Shown: positions 1 to 5,729 of the stretch, piece by piece
Position numbering within the stretch: position 1 is the first letter of the stretch
Layout of the letters: each line of letters starts with the position of its first letter
Assembly (NCBI GenBank): GCA_050255995.1
Contig: JBFWIM010000089.1
Span: 1 to 7,262 of the forward strand
DNA from: Intestinibacillus sp050255995
GTDB lineage: Bacteria; Bacillota; Clostridia; Oscillospirales; Butyricicoccaceae
Direction of reading: 5' to 3'
DNA: 7,262 nucleotides
The notes under the pieces: generated by a model
The model's database searches: none
Told to the model about the DNA's origin: nothing
The model's input: only the letters and a program-made list of their open reading frames with translations
Translations under genes and position numbers: made by a program

Positions 1-1
1 G

Positions 2-556
2 GAATACGCGGTCAGCGACGAGGATTTCAAGAAGCTCGTCGCGGTATTGCGCCTGTCCGTCCCGTACACCGGCCTGATCTGCACCGCGCGCGAGTCCGCT
101 GAAATGCGCCGCGAGGTCATCCCGCTCGGCGTGTCCCAGATCGACGCGGGCACGCGCATCGGCGTGGGCGCATATGCGCAGTCCGAGCAGGCGAACGCGC
201 TGCCGGACAAGGAGCAGTTCACCATCGGCGATGCCCGCTCGCTCGACACCGTCATGCAGGAGATCTGCGACCTGCACAACATCCCGTCCTTCTGCACCGC
301 ATGCTATCGGGCGGGGCGCACGGGCGAGCACTTTATGAAGGTCGCCAAATCCAAGTTCGTCCATAACTTCTGCGTGCCGAACGCCATCTTTACCCTAAAG
401 GAATACCTGCTGGACTACGCCACGCCCGAAACCCGCGCCATTGGTGAGGAAACGCTCCGGAAGCATGTGCGGCAGTTTGAAGGAGATCCGGTATATGGCA
501 CGATTGTGGAAAATTTAAAGCGGATTGAAAACGGCGAACGCGATCTGCGCCTGTAA
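2..556 (+). CDS. hydG: [FeFe]-hydrogenase maturase HydG, C-terminal part (5'-truncated by window edge)
   Basis: The reading frame is open from base 2, so the gene begins outside the window; 184 codons are visible, about two fifths of a usual HydG of roughly 470 residues. HydG is a radical-SAM tyrosine lyase that converts tyrosine to p-cresol and dehydroglycine and turns the latter into the CO and CN ligands of an Fe(CO)2(CN) synthon for the H-cluster. The fragment carries the C-terminal hallmark CX2CX22C, at fragment residues 98, 101 and 124 (bases 293, 302 and 371). This motif binds the auxiliary Fe-S cluster on which the synthon is assembled and separates HydG from the thiamine enzyme ThiH. 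Further conserved stretches are RLSVPYTGLI and GAYAQSEQ. The radical-SAM CX3CX2C motif lies upstream and cannot be checked. The stop codon overlaps the ribosome binding site of hydE. The family call is firm; only the N-terminal integrity is unknown. Confidence 0.95.
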   Translation, partial: EYAVSDEDFKKLVAVLRLSVPYTGLICTARESAEMRREVIPLGVSQIDAGTRIGVGAYAQSEQANALPDKEQFTIGDARSLDTVMQEICDLHNIPSFCTACYRAGRTGEHFMKVAKSKFVHNFCVPNAIFTLKEYLLDYATPETRAIGEETLRKHVRQFEGDPVYGTIVENLKRIENGERDLRL

Positions 557-560
557 GGAG
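555..560 (+). promoter_or_regulatory. Ribosome binding site of hydE
   Basis: AAGGAG lies 5 nt before the ATG at 566 and overlaps the hydG stop codon (554-556). It fixes the hydE start and suggests that terminating hydG ribosomes reload on hydE. Confidence 0.85.
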
Positions 561-565
561 CGCCT

Positions 566-1648
566 ATGAATATGCACGCACTTCCCGAAACGCTCCGGAC
601 AGCCCCTAAGGACGAGGTATCCGCGCTCCTGCAGTACGTCTGCGAGCAGGCGACGCCCGTGGAGCGCACGGCGCTGGCCACGCTGGCAAACACGCTGCGC
701 GAACAGCATTACAGCAAAAAGGTCTATTTCCGCGGGCTGATCGAATTTTCAAGCTACTGCAAAAATGACTGCTACTACTGCGGCATCCGGCGCGGCAACA
801 CAAACGCCGTGCGCTACCGCCTGTCTGAAGAGGATATCCTCGGCTGCTGCGAAACGGGTCACGCCCTCGGCTTCCGCACCTTTGTGCTGCAGGGCGGCGA
901 GGATTCCTACTTTACGGACGGCCGCCTGTGCCGCATCGTGTCGGAGATCAAACGGCGGTTCCCGGACTGCGCGGTGACGCTCTCGCTCGGAGAGCGTGGG
1001 CGTGCGTCCTACCAGCGGCTGTTCGACGCGGGCGCGGACCGTTACCTGCTGCGGCACGAGACGGCGAACGCGGCGCACTACGGCAGGCTGCACCCGCCGG
1101 AGCTGACGCTCGAAAACCGTCTGCGCTGCCTGTACGACCTGCGGGACATCGGCTATCAGGTCGGCGCGGGTTTCATGGTCGGCTCGCCGTACCAAACCTA
1201 TGACACGCTCGCGGAGGACTTTGTCTTCCTGCGGGAGCTCCAGCCGCATATGGTCGGCATCGGCCCGTTCATTCCGCAGAAGGACTCGCCCTTCCGCGAT
1301 TGGCCCAAACCGACCTGCGAGCGCACGCTTCTGCTGCTGTCCATGCTGCGCATCCTGCTGCCGCAGGCGCTGCTGCCCGCGACCACCGCGCTCGGCACCA
1401 TTGACCCGTGCGGGCGCGAAAAAGGACTTGCGGCCGGGGCAAACGTCGTCATGCCAAACCTGTCCCCTGTCGCACACCGCAAGGACTACGCGCTCTACGA
1501 TGATAAGATCTGCACCGGCGAGGAGGCCGCGGAATGTCTCGGCTGCCTGTCAAACCGCATCCGCTCGGTCGGCTTTGCGCCGGATTTTTCCCGCGGGGAC
1601 CACGCGTCGCGCGCGGCCAGGGAGGTGCCCCATGCGGCTGGAACATGA
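566..1648 (+). CDS. hydE: [FeFe]-hydrogenase maturase HydE, radical SAM enzyme
   Basis: This 360-residue protein matches the usual HydE length of about 350. HydE is a radical-SAM enzyme that acts on the HydG-derived Fe(CO)2(CN)cysteine complex on the way to the 2Fe subcluster. The SAM-cluster motif CX3CX2C is seen at Cys65, Cys69 and Cys72 (SSYCKNDCYYCGIRRGN). The C-terminal end has Cys316, Cys324 and Cys327 in CX7CX2C spacing, the pattern of the optional second Fe-S cluster of Thermotoga HydE; some homologues lack it, so this copy keeps the complete set. The barrel segments VLQGGEDSYF and GFMVGSPYQT are also typical. The start at 566 has AAGGAG 5 nt upstream. The gene follows hydG by 9 nt and its last 17 nt overlap the start of the aspartase gene, so all four genes are probably one transcript. 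BioB and PylB are related, but the two cysteine motifs and the neighbours make HydE the clear choice. Confidence 0.95.
   Translation: MNMHALPETLRTAPKDEVSALLQYVCEQATPVERTALATLANTLREQHYSKKVYFRGLIEFSSYCKNDCYYCGIRRGNTNAVRYRLSEEDILGCCETGHALGFRTFVLQGGEDSYFTDGRLCRIVSEIKRRFPDCAVTLSLGERGRASYQRLFDAGADRYLLRHETANAAHYGRLHPPELTLENRLRCLYDLRDIGYQVGAGFMVGSPYQTYDTLAEDFVFLRELQPHMVGIGPFIPQKDSPFRDWPKPTCERTLLLLSMLRILLPQALLPATTALGTIDPCGREKGLAAGANVVMPNLSPVAHRKDYALYDDKICTGEEAAECLGCLSNRIRSVGFAPDFSRGDHASRAAREVPHAAGT
1619..1625 (+). promoter_or_regulatory. Ribosome binding site of aspA inside hydE
   Basis: AGGGAGG lies 6 nt before the ATG at 1632, within the last codons of hydE. It supports the internal start that gives the canonical aspartase N-terminus and implies coupled translation. 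Confidence 0.8.
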
Positions 1649-3038
1649 TCTGCTCGGCGCACTGCCGGTGCCGGACGATGCGTATTACGGCATCCACACG
1701 GTGCGCGCGCTGGAAAACTTCCCGATCACAGGCACGCCGATTCATCCCGCACTCGTGGACGCGCTGGCGACGGTCAAAAAAGCCGCCGCACTCACAAACC
1801 GTGAGATCGGTGCGCTTTCTCCTGACGTTGCGGACGCCATTGTCACCGTCTGCGACGAAATCCTCGCGGGCGCGCTGCGCGACCAGTTCCCGGTAGACTG
1901 CATGCAGGGCGGCGCGGGCACCTCCGCGAACATGAACGCCAATGAAGTCATTGCAAACCGCGCCATCGAGCGGCTCGGCGGGCAAAAGGGCGACTATGCC
2001 CTCGTTCACCCGCTCGACCATGTCAACCTGCACCAGTCCACAAACGACGTGTTCCCAACGGCGGTGCGCCTCGCAGCCATCCGGCTTTTGAAGCCCGTGA
2101 CCGAGCGCTTTGCCGACCTGCAAACCGCCCTGCAGGAAAAGGAGGAGGCGTTCTCCGCCGTCCTCCGCATCGGACGGACGCAATTGCAGGACGCGGCGCC
2201 CGTGACGCTTGGGCAGACCTTCGGCGCGTGGGCGCAGGCCGTCTCGCGCGACCGCTGGCGGCTCTACAAAGCGGAAGATCGGCTGCGGCAGGTAAACATC
2301 GGCGGTACGGCGGTCGGCACCGGGATGGGCGCTCCGCGCGCCTATGTGTTCACGATGATTGAGCGGCTGCGCACCCTCACCGGTATCGGCCTTGCGCGCG
2401 CGGAATATATGATGGACCCGACGCAGAACTGCGACGTGTTTGTCGAGGCCTCCGGACTGCTCAAGGCCGCCGCGGTCACGCTGAACAAGCTGGCAAACGA
2501 CCTGCGCCTGCTGTCCTCCGGCCCGCGCGCGGGACTCGGCGAAATTGTTCTGCCCGCCGTGCAGGCCGGATCGTCCATCATGCCGGGCAAGGTCAATCCT
2601 GTCATGTGCGAAGCCGTGAACCAAGCCGCCATGCAGGTCATTGCGGATGACCTCGCCGTGACGCTCGCGGCGCAGGCTGGACAGCTTGAGCTGAACGCCT
2701 TCCTGCCGCTGATCGCGAAAAATCTGTTCGAGATGCTGGAGCTGTTAAACGCTGTGCTACCGCTGTTCATCGAACGGTGCATCCGCGGCATTCGCGCGGA
2801 CGAAGGGCGCTGCCTACAAAACCTTACGGACAGCTACGTGCTCGCCACCGTGCTGACCGGCGCGCTTGGATATGACAAAGCGTCCGAGATTGCCGCGTGG
2901 TGCCGTGAAACCGGCAGGCCGGTGCGCGAGATCGTCCTCGAGCAGGGGCTGCTGGACGAAAAAACACTGGATGACATGCTGCGCCCGGAGCGCCTGACCG
3001 CGCCCGACGCAACAAACTCCACCAGACAGGAGCCGTAA
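1632..3038 (+). CDS. aspA: Aspartate ammonia-lyase (aspartase) embedded in the hydrogenase maturation operon
   Basis: The 468-residue product belongs to the fumarase/aspartase superfamily, which acts as a homotetramer; aspartase cleaves L-aspartate reversibly into fumarate and ammonium. The N-terminus (MRLEHDLLGALPVPDDAYYG) matches the family from the first residue. Three substrate-binding regions are visible: GTSANMNANEVIANRA, HQSTNDVFPTA and the mobile active-site loop GSSIMPGKVNP at about residues 313-323. The catalytic serine lies in that loop. Residues 181-187 read GRTQLQD; Gln184 here is what E. coli AspA has, while class II fumarases have GRTHLQD. With GTS rather than GTQSN, this favours aspartase over fumarase. 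The same frame is open further upstream inside hydE, but that part is a shadow. The gene overlaps hydE by 17 nt and ends 2 nt before hydF. I infer a role in supplying ammonium for the azadithiolate bridge, or fumarate as electron sink. Substrate identity is well supported but not proven. Confidence 0.9.
   Translation: MRLEHDLLGALPVPDDAYYGIHTVRALENFPITGTPIHPALVDALATVKKAAALTNREIGALSPDVADAIVTVCDEILAGALRDQFPVDCMQGGAGTSANMNANEVIANRAIERLGGQKGDYALVHPLDHVNLHQSTNDVFPTAVRLAAIRLLKPVTERFADLQTALQEKEEAFSAVLRIGRTQLQDAAPVTLGQTFGAWAQAVSRDRWRLYKAEDRLRQVNIGGTAVGTGMGAPRAYVFTMIERLRTLTGIGLARAEYMMDPTQNCDVFVEASGLLKAAAVTLNKLANDLRLLSSGPRAGLGEIVLPAVQAGSSIMPGKVNPVMCEAVNQAAMQVIADDLAVTLAAQAGQLELNAFLPLIAKNLFEMLELLNAVLPLFIERCIRGIRADEGRCLQNLTDSYVLATVLTGALGYDKASEIAAWCRETGRPVREIVLEQGLLDEKTLDDMLRPERLTAPDATNSTRQEP
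3026..3032 (+). promoter_or_regulatory. Ribosome binding site that decides the hydF start
   Basis: ACAGGAG lies in the last codons of aspA, 8 nt before the ATG at 3041 but 17 nt before the second in-frame ATG at 3050. The spacing favours 3041, although many HydF proteins begin with the MNETP sequence encoded from 3050. Confidence 0.7.
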
Positions 3039-3040
3039 CG

Positions 3041-4294
3041 ATGCAGAATATGAACGAAACACCGCTCGCAAGCCGGTTCACCATCGGCTTGTTCGGGCGG
3101 CGCAACGCGGGCAAATCCTCGCTGATGAACGCGCTGACCGGGCAGCCCATCGCCCTTACCTCCCCGGTTGCGGGCACGACGACCGACCCCGTACAGAAAG
3201 CCATGGAGCTGCTGCCCCTCGGCCCCATCGCGCTGATCGATACCGCCGGGCTGGACGATACGGGCGAGCTTGGGGAACTCCGGGTGGAAAAGACCTATGA
3301 GGCGCTGCGGCGGTGCAGCCTTGCGCTCGTCGTTGTCGACCGGGCGAGCGGCCTCGGCGAGCTGGAAACCGCATTTATCGGAGAGCTGCGGCAGCGCAAA
3401 ATTCCCGCCGTGCTCGTACTGAACAAATGTGACGACGGCGCGCCGCCTGAAAGCGAGCTTTCCCGGCTGCGCGCGCAGGCCGACACCCCGGTTGTCTGCG
3501 CGAGTGCGAAAACCGGCATGGGCGTGGCCGAAATCAAAAGACAGATCGTCGAAAATTCCGGTTTTGAGGACGCGGAACCCGCGCTGGTGGGCGACCTTAT
3601 ACAACCGGGCGATCTTGTGGTGCTCGTCACGCCGATCGACAAAGCCGCGCCAAAGGGCCGCCTGATTCTGCCGCAGCAGCAGACCATCCGCGATATTCTG
3701 GAGCGCGACGCCATAGCGCTCGTCACCAAGGAGCACGAGCTGAAATTGACGCTTGAGCGGCTCGGTGCGCCGCCTGCGCTTGTCATTACCGATTCACAGG
3801 CGTTTCTGAAGGTCTCGGCCGATACGCCGGCGGAAATCCCGATGACCTCGTTCTCCATTCTGTTCGCCCGGCAGAAGGGCGACCTCGCCGGAATGGTGCG
3901 GGGCGTTAAGGCGATTGAGCGGCTCTCTCCCGGCGCGCGCGTACTGATCGTCGAGGGCTGCACCCATCACCGGCAGTCGGACGATATCGGCACGGTCAAA
4001 ATCCCGCGCTGGATCCGGCAGATCGCAGGCGGCGATATCGCATTCGAGTGGGCGAGCGGCGCGTGTTATCCGAAGGATATCGCGGGCTACGACCTCATTG
4101 TCCACTGCGGCGGCTGCATGCTGAACCGCCGGGAAATGCAGTACCGCGTGGACAGAGCCCGCGGGCAGAACGTGCCGGTCACAAATTACGGCATCCTGAT
4201 CGCCTATGTGCTGGGCATCCTGCCCCGCGCGCTCATGCCTTTTCCCGCCGCCCGTCTGGCGCTGGAACAGGGTTCCGCACCGCATCCGCAATAA
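3041..4294 (+). CDS. hydF: [FeFe]-hydrogenase maturation GTPase HydF
   Basis: HydF is the scaffold GTPase on which the 2Fe precursor is completed before transfer to apo-hydrogenase. The 417 residues match the family length. The N-terminal GTPase domain shows a P-loop at residues 19-26 (GRRNAGKS), switch residues in GTTTDP, DTAG at 67-70, NKCD at 128-131 and SAK at 154-156. A dimerisation region follows, then the C-terminal cluster-binding domain. There the ligand pattern CXH is at Cys307/His309 and HCXXC at His355/Cys356/Cys359, with 45 residues between, so all cluster ligands are present. The gene starts 2 nt after aspA and its stop codon touches the terminator at 4293. It is the last gene of the operon. 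The start at 3050 (MNETP) is an alternative that would shorten the protein by three residues. Function is close to certain from the motifs and neighbours. Confidence 0.96.
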   Translation: MQNMNETPLASRFTIGLFGRRNAGKSSLMNALTGQPIALTSPVAGTTTDPVQKAMELLPLGPIALIDTAGLDDTGELGELRVEKTYEALRRCSLALVVVDRASGLGELETAFIGELRQRKIPAVLVLNKCDDGAPPESELSRLRAQADTPVVCASAKTGMGVAEIKRQIVENSGFEDAEPALVGDLIQPGDLVVLVTPIDKAAPKGRLILPQQQTIRDILERDAIALVTKEHELKLTLERLGAPPALVITDSQAFLKVSADTPAEIPMTSFSILFARQKGDLAGMVRGVKAIERLSPGARVLIVEGCTHHRQSDDIGTVKIPRWIRQIAGGDIAFEWASGACYPKDIAGYDLIVHCGGCMLNRREMQYRVDRARGQNVPVTNYGILIAYVLGILPRALMPFPAARLALEQGSAPHPQ

Positions 4295-4325
4295 AAAAGA
4301 GGACGCCGACAGCGTCCTCTTTTTT
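4293..4325. terminator. Strong bidirectional intrinsic terminator between hydF and the AEC permease
   Basis: The arms 4293-4306 (A6 then GAGGACGC) and 4312-4325 (GCGTCCTC then T6) pair perfectly over 14 bp around a 5-nt loop. The GC core is flanked by A6 and T6, so it can stop transcription from both sides. It begins inside the hydF stop codon and lies 11 nt from the stop of the converging minus-strand gene, serving both. Confidence 0.92.
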
Positions 4326-4335
4326 CATTTTTCCG

Positions 4336-5256
4336 TTACAACATCACCATACGCACAAGCAGCAGCAGGAGCGGAAAGGTCACCAGCATAAGCAGTGTGG
4401 ACTGAATGACGGCGCGCGCCGCAAACACCGGCTCCACCTGATACTGCTCGGCATAGATCGCGTTGATAGCCGCACAAGGCAGGGCGGTAATCATGACGCA
4501 GGCCGCGCCCGCCACACCGGAAACCCCGCACGCCAGCAGCACAGCCAGCAGGATCAGCGGCAGCACGATGAGCCGCAGCGCGCTGACCAGATAACTCCAC
4601 CTGTCGCACAAAAGTTCCCGCACGCGCATCCGCGTGAATGAACTGCCGATCAGCAGCAGCGAGAGCGGTGTGGTCATGCCGCCGATGGACGACGCCGTAT
4701 CCTGCAGCAGTGCAGGCAGACGCAGCGGCGTCAGTACCAGCAGCATGGTCGCCAAGGATGCGAGCGTTACCGGCATTTTGCAGAGCGATTTCCACTGGAG
4801 CTTTCCTTCATTCGACAACCCGGCAATGCCCCAGGTAAAAAAGGCGAGTTGAAACCCCAGATTATAGATCACGGCATATAGCATGCCCTCCGCGCCGAAA
4901 AGCGCATCCATCAGCGGAAACCCAAGGAAGCCGGTATTCGCAAAGACGGACAGGATAACAAGCATCCGCTTCTTATCGCGGTGAACCGGCAGCAAACGGC
5001 TGAGCCTTGAAAACAGCAAAATCGCAACAATATAGTACCCCGCGGTGGCAAGCGCAGCCATCCGCAAGTTACCGGCAAGCGCCTTCGTCAGCGTGACGTC
5101 GCCCGACGCGAGGATGGACAGCGGCAGGATCGCCGACAGCAGCAGGCGTGACAGCCCCTGTTCAACCGTATCCGGCAGCAAACCGTACTTCCTGACCACA
5201 AAGCCAAATCCCATTACGAGCAGAATTTTGACAATGAGCAATACCATGGTCTCCAT
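4336..5256 (-). CDS. AEC family (auxin efflux carrier-like) transporter
   Basis: The 306-residue protein is almost entirely hydrophobic, with about ten membrane segments (near residues 3-22, 36-52, 64-84, 97-118, 125-146, 163-178, 193-208, 221-241, 250-268 and 284-303). This is the two-times-five layout of bacterial AEC permeases. Family features seen are ANTGFLGFPL at 106-115, the TM7 stretch TTPLSLLLIGSSF near 195-207 and the TM9 stretch LPCAAINAIYAEQY. AEC members carry organic anions such as malate or malonate, amino acids or other small metabolites; the sequence does not show which. The start ATG at 5256-5254 was chosen because AAGGGGG (5268-5274) precedes it by 11 nt and a promoter lies 56 nt upstream. 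The frame stays open to 5523, but that extension is not hydrophobic and runs through both promoters. It is convergent with hydF and separate from that operon. Confidence 0.88.
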   Translation of the reverse strand: METMVLLIVKILLVMGFGFVVRKYGLLPDTVEQGLSRLLLSAILPLSILASGDVTLTKALAGNLRMAALATAGYYIVAILLFSRLSRLLPVHRDKKRMLVILSVFANTGFLGFPLMDALFGAEGMLYAVIYNLGFQLAFFTWGIAGLSNEGKLQWKSLCKMPVTLASLATMLLVLTPLRLPALLQDTASSIGGMTTPLSLLLIGSSFTRMRVRELLCDRWSYLVSALRLIVLPLILLAVLLACGVSGVAGAACVMITALPCAAINAIYAEQYQVEPVFAARAVIQSTLLMLVTFPLLLLLVRMVML

Positions 5257-5311
5257 AAACGCGCCGTCCCCCTTCAAAAAGGAGACGATGTTCCGCAGCC
5301 TCCCTTTCTTT

Positions 5312-5340
5312 ACTATACCTCCAATCCGGTATTGGCGCAA
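5312..5340 (-). promoter_or_regulatory. Sigma-A-type promoter of the AEC permease
   Basis: Read on the minus strand, TTGCGC (5340-5335), a 17-nt spacer and TATAGT (5317-5312) form a plausible vegetative promoter. Transcription should start near 5305, giving a leader of about 50 nt before the ATG at 5256. The leader contains a GGGAG/CTCC pairing followed by five T, but that hairpin is too weak to call an attenuator. Confidence 0.6.
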
Positions 5341-5486
5341 CCGTGTTATGCGCAAAACAAAGCCGCATCCCGTCCACGCCGCACATATCTCCCACTGCCG
5401 CATTGCATTTCCCGAACGTTTATCTATAGAACGCATGCAAATATTCAAAATTATTGCCGGTTCTTGTCTGAAAACAGGAGTCACGC
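5341..5486. other. Divergent intergenic spacer without a supported feature
   Basis: This stretch lies between the promoters of the AEC permease and the metal exporter. It is more AT-rich than the flanking genes. I see a short inverted repeat CTG-AAAA-CAG at 5469-5478, just upstream of the exporter promoter, and a weak second minus-strand promoter (TTTTGA-16-TATAGA). Neither is good enough to call. Open frames crossing it have no ribosome binding site. Confidence 0.5.
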
Positions 5487-5515
5487 TTGACAAGCCATGC
5501 AGAATACGGTATAGT
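5487..5515 (+). promoter_or_regulatory. Near-consensus sigma-A promoter of the riboswitch-exporter transcript
   Basis: TTGACA (5487-5492) is a perfect -35 box, followed by a 17-nt spacer and TATAGT (5510-5515), one mismatch from the ideal -10. Start of transcription is expected near 5522, about 30 nt before the aptamer. A strong constitutive promoter fits control by a downstream transcription-terminating riboswitch. Confidence 0.88.
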
Positions 5516-5550
5516 AACAGCAATCTCTTTGCACTGCATATTGCTACAGT

Positions 5551-5643
5551 ACAAACTGATCAGGCATCGAGCTGCAATCGGCTTGAATCGCCGGGCCGCT
5601 TTTATGCGGCAGCGGATGATACGCATCTGCGGGACGGTTTTGT
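5551..5643 (+). ncRNA. NiCo (czcD-type) riboswitch aptamer, cobalt/nickel sensor
   Basis: The leader folds into four helices around a junction. P1 pairs 5551-5558 (ACAAACTG) with 5635-5643 (CGGTTTTGT, one bulge). P2 pairs 5568-5574 with 5579-5585 around CAAT. P3 pairs 5595-5599 (GCCGC) with 5606-5610 (GCGGC). P4 pairs 5612-5618 (GCGGATG) with 5624-5630 (CATCTGC). The unpaired blocks expected of the class are present in order: ACTGA.CAGGCA at P1/P2, CCGGGC before P3, GCGGCAGCGGATGATA between P3 and P4, and GCATCTGCGGGAC after P4. These agree with my recollection of the published NiCo consensus, a four-way junction that binds Co2+ and Ni2+ cooperatively. The gene downstream is a cation diffusion facilitator, the usual partner. 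Assignment rests on recalled consensus and hand folding, not on a covariance-model score. The yybP-ykoY manganese aptamer does not fit. Confidence 0.87.
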
Positions 5644-5666
5644 TGGTCCCGTGGGTGCGTTTTTTT
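5621..5666 (+). terminator. Riboswitch expression platform: intrinsic terminator competing with the aptamer
   Basis: The arm 5621-5635 (ACGCATCTGCGGGAC) pairs with 5646-5660 (GTCCCGTGGGTGCGT) over 15 bp including three G-U pairs, with a 10-nt loop and a run of seven T at 5660-5666. The 5' arm contains the 3' strand of aptamer helix P4 (5624-5630), the conserved GGGA (5631-5634) and the first base of the P1 3' strand (5635). Aptamer and terminator therefore exclude each other. Metal binding should hold the aptamer and allow read-through, an ON switch for an exporter. Confidence 0.88.
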
Positions 5667-5729
5667 GCTCTCCGGGCATAGGGCTGTCATGCATTGTCAT
5701 GGGGTTATCTGAAAACTGGAGGTAACGAC

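Noticed and set aside
1200..1631. Upstream in-frame extension of aspA inside hydE
   Set aside because: The translation is Arg/Ser/Ala-rich and unlike aspartase, while the family N-terminus starts exactly at 1632 behind AGGGAGG.
1449..2624. Open frame of 391 codons on the minus strand opposite hydE and aspA
   Set aside because: It is a shadow of the high-GC coding strand: no ribosome binding site, arginine- and histidine-rich low-quality composition, and it lies opposite well-conserved catalytic motifs of aspartase.
1632..3038. Class II fumarase instead of aspartase
   Set aside because: Fumarases have GTQSN and GRTHLQD; here GTSANMN and GRTQLQD match aspartase.
2834..3736. Open frame of 300 codons on the minus strand opposite aspA and hydF
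   Set aside because: It overlaps the HydF GTPase motifs and has no family resemblance or start signal; typical GC-skew shadow.
5257..5523. N-terminal extension of the AEC permease
   Set aside because: It would run through the AEC promoter and the divergent exporter promoter, is not hydrophobic, and the family N-terminus begins at 5256.
5551..5666. yybP-ykoY manganese riboswitch as the leader element
   Set aside because: The conserved loops of that class are missing, whereas the CAGGCA, CCGGGC and GATGATA blocks and the four-helix order fit the NiCo class.
5694..5729. TTG start 12 codons upstream for the CDF exporter
   Set aside because: It lacks a ribosome binding site, and GGAGGT is correctly spaced for the ATG at 5730.
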